Shown one piece after another: positions 48,548 through 59,675 of a stretch of DNA of 64,000 bases. Each line of letters starts with the position of its first letter. Position 1 is the stretch's first letter. The notes beneath the pieces were generated by a model. The model had not been told where the DNA came from, searched no databases, and saw nothing but the letters and a program-made list of their open reading frames with translations. The position numbers were made by a program, and so were the translations under genes. Source of the stretch: Muricea muricata (Eukaryota; Cnidaria; Anthozoa; Malacalcyonacea; Plexauridae); assembly GCA_963855995.1 (NCBI GenBank), contig OY979723.1, positions 4,180,501 through 4,244,500 of the forward strand, in the 5' to 3' direction.

Positions 48548-50136
48548 CACTGCGACCCACGATATTAGTTTTATAAGACATTTATGCCGTACGTATTAAA
48601 AACAAGCATTGCTATTCATTAAAATTTAGGAACATCAAAACAAAGATGTGGGAAGATCTTTACCATGTTGATATTTGATGTTAGTCACATGACTGTAAAA
48701 TATATGGTGCTGTTCCATATTTCAGGCGGACCACACTATTTCTAAAAATATGATAACACGATAAGACGTCGTTTTTAACTTCAATTAAAATTGGAAACGA
48801 CATTCTTTAAGCAAAAACAACATAGGTAACAACAAGAGAATGTTTTAGTGAGAAAATAAACGAACTTGATGTCATAGCTGAAGGATTTTTCAAAGAATAC
48901 GTGGAACGGCGGAAAAGAGGGATTCTGGACTTCTAAAATGGATAAAAATGGGATGTATTAGGCGTTTGAAGGAGAACTTTTCGTAAATTATCATGATCAA
49001 CGTCTATCAACATTTTGAGAAAGTTTGCTTTGCCATATGTCTTCAAAACTAGCAATGATGGATTCCTGGTACGCAATAATTATTCTAAAAGTACCTCCAC
49101 TGGTTATTCCACAATAAACGTTTGGAACTGGATTGAGGCAAAAAAGTGCTCGAGAGCACAACAAGTCGAGACAGACAAGACAGACAAGTCGAGATCAACA
49201 TGATAATGCCCTAATGCTGGGAAAAGGAACTTCTGATGAAAGGTTTTAGGTACCTGCCAAAGAAGTGGTAGAACGATCATTTAGATCCGTATTATTAGCA
49301 ACCAACATGTCTTCATATGCGCCTAAACGTGCAAAAGAGACCTCTGATCCCTATTTCCGCTGTTACCAGCAGAACTCGTTTACTTTAATTACCGCTTTTT
49401 TGTTGACTCCTTAGCCTCGCCTGTCACATACCATCATTGAATATCAATAATCTAACCCATGCATGCATTTTCCAAGCTTTATTATGCTGATTTCGTCTGC
49501 CCGTCAAAAGGACAAACTTCCGTTGGGCTCTCAAGCATTTTTTTGCCCCAATCCAGTTCCAAACGTTTATTCCACGACACCAGTGGAAGTACTTTTGGAA
49601 TTACTATTGCTTACCAGGAATCCATCATTGCTAGTTTTGAAGATATATGGCAAAGCAAACTTTCTCGAAATGTTGATAGACGTTGATCATGATAATTTAC
49701 GAACAGTTCTCCTTCAAAGGCCTAATACATCCCATTCTTATCCATTTTAGAAGTCCAGAATCCCTCTTTTCCGCCGTTCCACGTAATCTTTGAAAAATCC
49801 TTCAGCTATGACACCAAGCTCGTTTATTTTCTAACTAAAACATTCTCTTGTTCTTACCTATGCTGTTTTTGTTTAAAGAATGTCGTTTCCACTTCCAATT
49901 AAGTTAAAAACTACGTCTTATCGTGTTATCATATTTTTAAAACTAATAGCGTGGTCCGCCTGAAATATGGAACAGCGCCATATATTTTCAGTCATGTGAC
50001 TAACATCAAATATCAACATCGTAAAGATCTTCTCACAACTTTGTTTTGATGTTCGTAAGTTTTAATGAATAGTAATGCTCGTTTTGAACACGTACGGCAT
50101 AAATATCTTATCAAACTAATATCTTGGGTCGCAGTG
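48548..50136. mobile_element. 1.6-kb foldback element, CACTGCGACCC ends
   Basis: The ends CACTGCGACCCACGATATTA and TAATATCTTGGGTCGCAGTG are flanked by TA (48546-48547, 50137-50138). The unit B empty site is near 29673 (AATAACTAGTTAAC). Arms of about 650-700 bp are mirrored around a loop at about 49250-49440. No recognisable protein. A transcript would form a very long hairpin. Confidence 0.92.
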
Positions 50137-50228
50137 TAGTTAACTATTGCTTGTCCTCTTTACGTCATGTAGCGCGTATATTGCGAACAAACTAATTTAC
50201 GGAGCCTGTTGAGACACTATGTGACAAA

Positions 50229-50549
50229 ATGGGTTCAATCAACGCGTCATTATCGGACAGTTATGGTCACAGATCCCACATTCAGCCATTCCAGCGGTAT
50301 TACCCATGGGCGGCAGCCCTTCATCGAAAAAATCCCCAACTAGTAGTCAATCAAGATAAAAGAAGACTTGATGCGTTTAAGCAATGCTTCAATATATTAA
50401 CAACAAAGGACACAAAAGATCATTCTCTAAAGGAACTTACTCTGAAGCGTGTAATTTTAGTATTTTGGTTGACAATCGTTGCATATAATGGCTACAGCAG
50501 ACATGATAGGGAAAAAATTCATTGGTTTTTAACCAAGCCAGTTTTATAA
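50229..50549 (+). CDS. Hypothetical 106-aa ORF
   Basis: An open frame from an ATG, beginning MGSINASLSDSYGHRS and containing RYYPWAAALHRKNPQLVV, DAFKQCFNILTTKDTKDH and LVFWLTIVAYNGYS. Unit B has the same start but is broken by a MITE and stops; unit A lacks the region. No family recognised. It may be one exon or a remnant; the hydrophobic stretch near residue 80 could be a membrane segment. Confidence 0.35.
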   Translation: MGSINASLSDSYGHRSHIQPFQRYYPWAAALHRKNPQLVVNQDKRRLDAFKQCFNILTTKDTKDHSLKELTLKRVILVFWLTIVAYNGYSRHDREKIHWFLTKPVL

Positions 50550-52742
50550 AACAAACCAAACCAGGAGAATAAATTTCTGAACTGATAAAAAAATTTTCAC
50601 CTTACCACTCTGATGAAAAAAACTTTTATTGTTAACACTTTCCTACAGCCTCACAGGATGTTGTCTTCCCGGCCACATTTTCATTATTGCGATACAATAT
50701 TGCAATACTGATGTGCAAGTTGCTCGGAGCAAATTGGAATCGTTTTTTCTGTCTAAAATTTGCCATGTTTTAACAATATATTTGCAATTTTTTACCAAAC
50801 AAAGTGTATGAGATTTATAAATCCATGTTTCAAAAAATAACAAAATGCATTTAGTTTTTGCCGTATTTTAATAAAAAATTTAACGTAAATTCAGTGGAAA
50901 GCGAGATAGACTTCGAATGCTTAAATGCACATTGATCGCGTCCTGTTGCAAATAATTCTTTTTCCAATGACAATTTCTGTAATTCCAATTAGCTCCGTTT
51001 TTTGTGCGTATCATTATAACTCCCAAAACATAGACTCCTTCGCAGAAATATTGGCTATGTACGAAAAAACATGCCGATTTATCATAATCAAATAAAAAAG
51101 CAATAAATTAAGTTAAATGTAACAATCATTTGATTTAGCACTAAAAAGTGCATTGCAAAAACGCTAGCTAAACTAACTAAATAGTAATTAAATTAGTTTG
51201 GTACCACGATCCGAATAGCCAAAAAGGGGCAAGAGGGAGGGTGTTTCAAGGATACAGAGTTGACATCTGGCTGACTAACCCACAAATGGCATGAAAGCCT
51301 CATACACACTGCCATTAATTCAAGAGTTGAGTTTGCACGAGTGCCTGACGAAAGTAAAATTTCTAAAATGATGCAAAACCTTCCTTTGAAAATTAGTTCG
51401 ATATCTACAATCGCATGCTTCAGTAATATGTGTCACGACCTACCGAACCAAAAACCCGGAGACAGAGGCAATAAATCTATCATTCAACGACACAAATAAT
51501 CCCTTTATCGCCTCCTGTTGCAATTAATAATTATTTTTCGAATAACAATTCACGTTCCGATGAGATGAGCACTGTTTCCTGTGGGAATCATTGACCCATG
51601 AAACAAACACTCTTCTCGAGAAATAATTCTAGTGGGTATGTGCGAAAGCACATAGCGATCTATTATTTTCAAATATAGATTAATAATTTAAGGCAAATGT
51701 AACAATCATTTATTTAGCACAGAAAACGTTGTGTGCTAAAGACGCCACAAGTTTACTTGAAAAGGAATCACCCCACGCTTATCGGAAGAGAAATTGCCTT
51801 TGATATGTAAATCTGAAAACTCTACAGCAAGGCCATTAACGGTATCGCGTTGACGCGTGGTCCTAAAGACCATAATTTGAAAACTTAACTCGATGTGAGA
51901 CTTATGAATGAGACGTATAAATTATTACTGCTAACAGCTGTAATATCAACCGGCAGCCTAGCCCTTGCATCGGCGCACAGTGCAACAGTACATGCTATAC
52001 TTGAGAATTTATAAGATCACTAAACCAACAGTTCCGTGACTCATCGTGAGCCTAGCTCTTGCATTGACTACACAATGTACAGGGAATTAGCCTATACAAC
52101 CACGTGGTGCCCGACTACAGCATTGTCTTCAAGCTGAATTAATAAGTATTTGTGTTATGCAGTCTACTGTGAGTTTTTTTGTTATACAGTGTTGCTTGTA
52201 TTTCATTGCTAGATATTTTCACATGAGCGTAATATTTAAATTATTGCGAGAAACTGCTAAAAAGCAAAACGTTGTCGACGACACGTTGGCGCATAGGGAG
52301 AAAATAAATCATGTTGATTTTGGCGGTAAACAGTAGTTAATTCTATTCAATGCGGAAACATTATATTCCACAAGGGACTTTCAAAACAATACTGACCCTC
52401 ATCAATATCATTCGATACTGGAGGAAGTTGCCTGAAATCACAAATTGCAATCGCCGGAATACGTCGGAAAGGTTTAGTCACAGTATAGGGAATAGACGGT
52501 AGAACCACTCAATTGAAGTTTGTGTGTCCACGCATATCGCACCACACATCTCATTACCAATATGGCAGCCAGTCAATTGCATTTTCTGGCCAATAAGAAC
52601 GCTGAATTGACTAGTGGCAGTTAGTAAACTGCATAATGATAGGGCGCTGTGTTGCATTGCTGAGTGGCCCTACTGTCCATGTCTCAATTCCTCAAACCTT
52701 CTGAGCAATAAATTGACACGATAAAATGTTCTTCGAATTTAC
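50550..52742. other. Unit C conserved non-coding segment
   Basis: Counterpart of 6360-8606 and 30520-32584. No gene recognised. Confidence 0.55.
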
Positions 52743-53066
52743 TGAGAGACTTCGTAAATAACCAACACGTTAGCTGTTTGCCATCCGTTATAACACTCCT
52801 CTCTATCTTTTATTGATCTTACTGCAACATCAACATCCATCCTCGATGATTTTGAGCCAACAAATGAATGTACAGTTAATGCATTATCATACAAGCCAGA
52901 GGCAATCCCTGTAGTACATGCAACTGCCACATTCCTGCTGATACTAAAGAGTTTCACAAGCTTTTTAACAGTAAATGTTCTACGGGCTCCAGCAGAGCCA
53001 CAAATGGAAACATTGTGACGTGAAACAGCTTCAAGAACCTCCCTCTGTTCTGTATTTAAATTACAC
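52743..53066 (-). pseudogene. PIF1-like helicase fragment, unit C
   Basis: The longest of the three copies: CNLNTEQREVLEAVSRHNVS, GSAGARRTFTVKKLVKLF (degraded Walker A), VAVACTTGIASGLYDNALTV, HSFVGSKSSRMD and VIYEVSQ (Walker B Asp lost). The frame is open, but both ATPase motifs are broken. Confidence 0.82.
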
Positions 53067-53075
53067 GATTGCCTA

Positions 53076-53385
53076 CACAGAGTGAATCGAAAAAAACTGA
53101 TGCCATTCAAATTCAAGCTAGCCGCGAATTCATTACGGTTTATTCCCATGGGTCTACAGGGAACAGTTCTGGACTTATTACACAGTTCAGGGTGATTAAA
53201 AAAACTGAATACTATTGAAATTTGACAGACATTGTTGACTAATTCCATGCGGAATTTAAGATGCATTATTCTAGCGGTGCAAGATTTGTCAGAAACAAGA
53301 CAACAATACAGACACGTGGGAATAAACCGTGATGAAATTTGAAATTAACTTGAATTAGAAAGGGCATCAGTTTTTACCCACCTTG
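53076..53385. mobile_element. TA-flanked MITE, unit C copy
   Basis: Same insertion as 32910-33224; ends CAGAGTGAATCGAAAAAA and TTTTTACCCACCTTG. Confidence 0.75.
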
Positions 53386-54350
53386 TAGATCGATCAGATA
53401 TAAAATTATTTTAAAAACAATACAATTGAATTAAATTTATTTACTTATTGACATTCCCCAAAATTTGCTTTGAAATGACAATTTGAGGAATAGAAAACTA
53501 CAGTTGTGTGTAAACTTTTGTATAAAGAAATAATAATTTTAAGGTCGAATCTTACATTTATGTTAAGATTTTGTAAATTAATAAGAAGTCATTGCTTTTT
53601 AATAAACAGCAATAAAACAATTTCTTTTAGTAAGCATACCTACATTATTGAGACTCCCAACTGCTATAATTTAATATTCGATCTTTCTGCACAAAGTTTT
53701 CGCCTACAAGGACATTGATGCTCCAGTAGCTCAAATGGCGATACGTTCACGAATAGTTACAAAGGTTGCACCGAACCCGAAGCGGTATACTCCGACTAGC
53801 GCATTGACCAAGCTACTTATGGAAACATTGAACATAACAAGTCACTTGAGGATTATTGTTAAATAATTACTTTCTTATGGAAACTTCGATACAATTACCA
53901 TTACTTATTTACTAACATCCAAAAAAATTTATTTTGTCCTAGCAAGGGAGGATTCGGGTAAAATTTTTCAAAATAACCTGTCCCGACGCGATGCTTCATC
54001 CCTTTATTTTTCTCTCTCTTTCCGCCGGCATTTTGCTTTTTAGCGGTTTCTCACAATATTTTAAATATTTTAAATACAAGCAATGCTGTATAAAAAAAAT
54101 TCACAGATATACTGCATAACACAAATATTTATTAATACTGCTAGACTGCAAAGCCGTAGTAGGGCACCCTGTGATACAACACCTTTGGTTACAGCTAGAT
54201 TATACAAATGACGTACAAGTTAAACGGCGCCACTCGCCTTGCTACGCGTGATCATGCAACCATCAACGATTCGAAACGACTAAGAGGAACTTAAGCTCGC
54301 TACTCGAATGTATGTGCGAAAAGCATCCGATTTCCAGCGACTCGTGGCTT
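53386..54350. other. Unit C segment without genes
   Basis: Counterpart of 33225-34249. Nothing recognised. Confidence 0.5.
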
Positions 54351-54605
54351 CTATCTGGACATCGGAAAACCCTTTTTTAACCGCAAAAGTTGCAGCGCCA
54401 ATACGAAACTGTTGCGTTTGTATCTCGAGGAATTAAGGCGACAACTTCGAAAGACTAGGGATAAAACTTGAGTAAAGGAATTGCGCGAAACTGCTGGTAT
54501 GTCAGGAGTTATGAACAATGGGCCGGTTGACAAGCCTAGCACTGATAGATAATCGAGAAAAGTTTGCACTGGGCATATGTCAGAAAGACGTAATAACGTA
54601 AGAAA
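54351..54605 (-). pseudogene. Tyrosine-recombinase relic, unit C
   Basis: The minus strand reads LRLSDICPVQTFLDYLS, GLSTGPLFITPD, SRNSFTQVLSLVFR and RYKRNSFVLALQLLRL. As in unit B, the HxxR catalytic box is lost. It keeps the SRxxF motif better than copy B. Confidence 0.6.
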
Positions 54606-55529
54606 ACGTTAACTTCCAGCAGTAACCTGGGGGGGGGGGGGACAAATAGACCAAGCTGCACAATGGAGGCTGGCGAGAAATTTGAACAAGCATATGGATC
54701 CACAGCTCCTAAGCAGTTGTGCCCCAAGACATTCTGAGCACGTAAAGAACGAAATTTCGTATTTTAGAACCGCTAATTTCTACCTCGTTCAGCTAGGACA
54801 CGGACAACCTCCCCATACTTCATCAGAGAGGTGACTTCCTGTAGCAATCTACATGTATACACCCCACAAAAATCCGAAAGGCAGACGTGGACAAGTCAAT
54901 ATTATGTATAGGACCCTAAGGAAAGAGTTCTGACAGAATTGTCACTGTGAGTAATTGCAAGTTAATAACGTGTATCACCCAAACTTGGATTGATAAAGAC
55001 CCTAAATTCCTCAAATTCATTAGCCCATATTTTTGTCTTAATCTTGCGGCTGATCATGATCATGATCTGAGCATTAACGGGCATGGTGACAGATTAAATG
55101 TTGGAAAAGCCTAAAGGCTGTGGACGTGAAGCCCACCTGAAGCCCATTCAAGCTGATGCAACTGACCCTTGCACTTGGGTATCTGCCTCAGGAGGGACCT
55201 GGTAAATTAAGACAAGGCAAAAGAAACTTTCCGATATGCATGAGTAGGCAATAGGGCAGAAATCTGGGATGCCAAAACAGACTAAGCCGCTGCTGTTGCG
55301 ATGTTCGTCACTGCTAGCTGTTGCAGATAATGTTGCCCCGATGATGCCAGATGATGATGGAGTTGAACTTTTAATTGACCTAGGAGAAGTCGCGGTAGAA
55401 CTTTTATGTGAAGTGGTCGTAGGAAGGACAGGAGCTGCATCATAGTTACAAGGTCGACCACGGGAAGCAAGGTTGAGCCCGGCGTTGAACTCGTGCATGT
55501 GCTTGGAGGTCTGGAAGGCATTTTCTATT
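54606..55529. other. Unit C segment without firm genes
   Basis: Counterpart of 34501-35530. The minus-strand open frame at 55148-55498 (Ser/Thr-rich) is not kept in units A or B, so I do not call it a gene. Confidence 0.45.
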
Positions 55530-55828
55530 TAACAATTAGATTACAAGATCGAGATTTCTATGCGGTGATAGTTGATGAGGGCGAAGCCCGAATCAACTAT
55601 CACCGCATAGAAATGAAGAGCGAGTAATCAAATTGTTTTAGTAGAATCAGAGGTCAAACATGGAATATTCAAGAAAAAATTTGATTTTTTAGCAATTGTT
55701 TTAAAAGAAATCTCTATTGGAAGATGATTGTTTTGCTACTCGCTATCTATCGAGGAATAGATAACGAGTAGAGTAACCAATCAAATTACAGCATTTGCAA
55801 TAGTATACTAGTATGATTCTACTAAAAA
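55530..55828. mobile_element. Palindrome-rich insertion, about 290 bp
   Basis: Absent from unit B (35533). It contains a perfect 23-bp-arm hairpin at 55554-55614 with inner stem GGGCGAAGCCC, a second hairpin at 55737-55770 (TACTCGCTATCTAT / ATAGATAACGAGTA), and outer words GTAGAATCA / TGATTCTAC. No ORF. Probably a MITE. Confidence 0.7.
55554..55614. repeat. Perfect hairpin with GGGCGAAGCCC stem
   Basis: ATTTCTATGCGGTGATAGT and GAT are mirrored exactly on the right; the centre is GAGGGCGAAGCCCGA. Confidence 0.92.
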
Positions 55829-56357
55829 GAATACAAAAACAATGGCCAAAACTAGCACTAGGAAGATATTATGAAGCTAACTCTGGTACAAAGTTAGGCA
55901 TAATTGTGCAACGAAGCACTGCATTTGAAGTGCATTGATAAGCCGAGAGATAAGACAATTTACATAACAGCATACAATTGTGGGCAATATTAAAACACCG
56001 CAAGAGACATTACTGTAATTGAAGGAACACCAAAGTTGATTACTAATCATGGCATACAACAAAGATAGCCGCACACAAATCAGTGGGTAAGCAACCCGCT
56101 GGCTATCGCTGTAAACTGTCAGCAACTTGAACACACTACCAACAATTGACAATAACGGTTTAATCCCAAACACATGATAATTATAAAGATACAAAGACAG
56201 TACACAACACATGTAAGACAAATGTGTGCTTATAAGACCTACAATCATCAAATAAACAAAATTAGGGCGAAAATAGTTTAAGCGCATCAAACAGCACAAA
56301 ACATAATTTCAGATAAAGCAAACACAGGTATGCGCATCAAACAAGCACAAAATATAA

Positions 56358-56776
56358 TAGACTCGTTACAGCTATAAATATATGTTCATGCTGAGGGTAC
56401 CTATAAGGCCTGCAGGAGAGAGAAGATGCTCAACGTGGGGTGATAATCCCCAGTGGAGTGATAATCCCCATAGAGCCATGTTAGACAGGGTGATAATCCC
56501 AACATCCAACATGTATTGCTAGATAGGGTGATAATCCCGTCTTCAAGCAATCAATCTGAACCTTTGGGTGATAATCTCCTAGGCCAGTTCCTATAAATTA
56601 ATTTACTATTTACATAAATTTAACTGAGTCTATGGGCTTGAAGGTGATTTTGGAGCACTTCATCCCCACAAATACACGTTAGTGTATACCCCATAGACGA
56701 AGTCAGACTGCACAAAAATTCATGTAATACCAACGAAAGTCGCAAAGGGTTTAGCAATTTTGGTAGTGAACTATAA
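56358..56776. other. Unit C insertion carrying a GGTGATAATCC array
   Basis: Unit B (about 36040) lacks it. It starts near ATAGACTCGTTACAG; GAGTCTAT recurs at 56626-56633. The middle is the five-copy word array, and the right part (56634-56776) shows nothing else recognisable. Confidence 0.6.
56437..56577 (+). repeat. Five-copy array of the word GGTGATAATCCC
   Basis: TGATAATC begins at 56441, 56459, 56491, 56529 and 56569, each time flanked by G-runs on the left and C-runs on the right (GGGGTGATAATCCCC, AGTGATAATCCCC, AGGGTGATAATCCC, TGGGTGATAATCTCC). Each is an imperfect small palindrome; spacers are 18-40 bp and differ. Confidence 0.85.
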
Positions 56777-57596
56777 TAAAGCAAACACAGGTTAGGCGCA
56801 TCAAACCAGCACAAAATATCGTTTGAGTTAAAGCAAAAACAGTTTATGAGTCTCACATATTATAAATAGACAGCCTCGCAAAAGGAAAGGTATATTTTAA
56901 ATAATTCGAAATGCAAAAACGAAGGTAAGAGCTTTATAAAGCAATAAACTGCGGGATCAACAAAAGCTAATAAACGGCACACCCTTCAAAAATCGCTTCC
57001 CAAAGCTGTTCATTGACCGAAATAGGAAAAACTACCAATCTTGACGTTATTAGTATTCAAATATCCCATCCAATAACACAAATGATACAGAGCTATAAAT
57101 AAAAATCAAGCGCATACAAGAAAACCAAGCTATCGTTCATGTAGTTTTTTAAGGGCCTTGAAGGGCTCAACAAAGGCTTATAAACAGTACTATCCGGGGG
57201 AGTTACAATGCACTCCGCTGGAATACAGTAAATCGTATCACTTCTAGCTACTAAAGCCATGGTGTTCCCAGTTTCCAAACTGCACAGTGTACGAGCAGCA
57301 TCAACGTCTTAGGTAAAAATAAACAACGCGTCTAAGACATCAGCTGCGACATTTGAAAAGTATTCCGACAAATCTATGGATCGTGTGGAAAGTTTATTAT
57401 TTAATAGGTTTAAATTGAGGGGTTTTATATGCCACTATCATAAACAATCTTTCGCTTGTAATCAATTGCTTTAAACATCTTACACGAGTATTACTAATTT
57501 CTGTTAACCCAATATAATCAGAAGAAAATGGCCACTCGCTCGTCGACACAGGCATATCATATCACGTAATACTTACTCTGCTTGTCCTCTATATAT

Positions 57597-59216
57597 AAAT
57601 TGTGAGGTTGTTTGGTGACACTCTACACTGCATGATTGAGGTTGTTATAGGAACAAAAAAGAGTGAAAGGTTATTTTTATTTGGAAAACGTTTACGCATA
57701 TGTACCTATACTTAATCATAGCTGAGCATTTTATTAGAAATATTCGACCATAACTTCACATATATTTATGAATATCATACTTATATATCCTCACAGTGTA
57801 TTACCTTGCAAACAGGATCGGCTAACTTGCCCTATTGACCTACACAACACCACCTTACCCTGGAGTTTCCAGGGTCGTACTAATTTTGATATTCAGTACA
57901 TATTCTACAAACGTTATTTAAATCAGATCCACTATTCTACAAACGCTGGATATATATATATATATATGATTGACTATTCTATTAACGTTGTATACAATTG
58001 TAATCACTTTCCTTTTTAACGTTTTATATAATTGAGATCGACCGTGCTTAAAACGTTGTATATAATTTAAATTGACTAATTACTAGCACATTCTTTACAA
58101 TATTATACTGACTAAATTTTCAAGAATACAGATCTTCTGGCTCATTCATCACTCAGCGTAATGTTAGTTTTCCGTCCTCGTAGCCTTCCCGTATCCTGCC
58201 TGTTGTATACAACTTGACATCCTCATTTCGCTTCGCGATTATTATATTTTGTCTATACTATTTACAACCTTGAACAAACTTAATATCTTGTAACCACATC
58301 TATGAAAGCTTACCTTACATGAAGTCTCGCAAAACTTACAACAAACGTATCCCTAACTATCATTAACTGACACCCACACTATCCCGTACCAACCCTCATA
58401 CTTTACACCACAATTACGCATGTGCACAACCCCCAAACACGCAATTTATTCAGACGCTTAAGGCCCCTTCTCCCCTTTAGCTCTCGCCTTTCGCAACGCG
58501 AACACTGTGAGGAATTCTTGGGATTTTGTAAACGAGATTTTGTTAACCTGATTTGTCATGGCCCAACATATTGGCTTGTCAAAAATCAACAACACATTTG
58601 GTATGCTTTCTTCTTATTTGATACATTATTGTTTATTTTTTGTCATTTATCTATCTTGTATTTCGTTTCTCTATCTTTCTAAACACGTGCCAGCCCCTTT
58701 TCCCCGCTGACGAGTCCACGAAGGACGAAACGCCGCGTACGGGGATATCTGCTTTACACACATGAAAATTCCTTCTTTCTTTCCTTCTACTGTCTTTTTA
58801 CATATCTCCTACTAGTTTTTTTGTATAAGAGACCAGTATATGTCTTGTCCTGTCGCATTTCGTGTTTTAAACACTGCATGAGGTCTAGCTATTTTTTTCG
58901 TTACATACTCATTGTTACTGCTGTTACAAAATTTTGCCAATTTTACTTGATACCAATACAGTTTCTATTACCTATTTAAGTATTTCCATTTCTAGATATT
59001 GTTTTTTACGCTCCCTGTCTCATATATTTACTTTTAGTCACTCTGTTCTGACCCACCCTCATGCTATATCATGTTTCATATTGCACCTACACTACCCCTT
59101 TTATGTACAAAGAGACTGTTGTCACAGAATATTTTTTATTTTGCTAGACACCAATATGGTTCCTATTACCTATTACTTAACAAAAAACAAAAAATATGGT
59201 TTATACGAGAAACTGC
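57597..59216. other. Unassigned insertion between units C and D
   Basis: Not matched to any unit except a short inverted piece (57628-57650, CTGCATGATTGAGG). Pyrimidine-rich on the plus strand. It contains a hammerhead ribozyme and a degenerate repeat of about 200 bp offset (ACCAATACAGTTTCTATTAC near 58952 and ACCAATATGGTTCCTATTAC near 59152). No convincing protein. Confidence 0.55.
58695..58752 (+). ncRNA. Type I hammerhead ribozyme
   Basis: Stem I CCCCG (58702-58706) pairs with CGGGG (58740-58744). The core CTGACGA is at 58707-58713, stem II GTCC/GGAC has loop ACGAA, then GAA (58727-58729), stem III ACG/CGT has loop CCG, and the cleavage-site nucleotide is A at 58739. An outer CAG (upstream)/CTG (downstream) pairing extends stem I across an internal loop. 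All conserved core positions are present. Self-cleavage 3' of A58739 is predicted from the known mechanism. Such type I motifs mark PLEs and retrozymes. Confidence 0.85.
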
Positions 59217-59675
59217 AACGTCAAAGGTAAACAGAAACAACACGTCTAGGACATCAGCTGCAACATTTGCAAAGCAGTCCGACAAACCTATAGACCTTGT
59301 AGAAAATGTTTCGTTTGATGGGTTAAAATGGAGAAGATATGATATTCACTCATTATTAAATACATAAATAATCTTTCGCTTGTAATCAGTTGCTCTATAT
59401 ATCCTACGTGACTTCGAAATGTGCATAGCAAAATCGAAAATTATATTATCATTACCATAATAAACGTACCCACCCATGAAGCTAATTTATTTTTTGTTGC
59501 ATGGCTGCAGTTGGGTTATTAATGATACATTAAAATTATTTATCACAGACAAACCTATATACAAATGAACAAAATTAGAATCATGCTTTTTTACTACTTA
59601 TGGTGCTCTATACTTCTGCACTTTTAGTAAATATTACGAATAATTATATGACTTGCTGTGCATCATATTGTTACT

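Larger units (their letters stand above)
45640..57590. repeat. Segmental duplication unit C
   Basis: Colinear with unit B from the PLE relic to about 36800 of B. It carries three large private foldback elements. It breaks off near 57590, before the PAN-ILEI gene would begin. Confidence 0.85.

Noticed and set aside
49015-49750. Several ORFs of 60-95 codons
   Set aside because: They fall in the arms of the 1.6-kb palindrome and have mirror counterparts; not genes.
55148-55498. Ser/Thr-rich 116-codon minus-strand ORF
   Set aside because: The frame is not kept in the A and B counterparts.
55877-56299. 140-codon minus-strand ORF
   Set aside because: Not open in units A or B and composed of unit repeats; composition is unlike a gene.
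56437-56577. CRISPR-like array
   Set aside because: Spacers vary from 10 to 32 bp, repeats are only about 12 bp, and the genome is animal; not a CRISPR.
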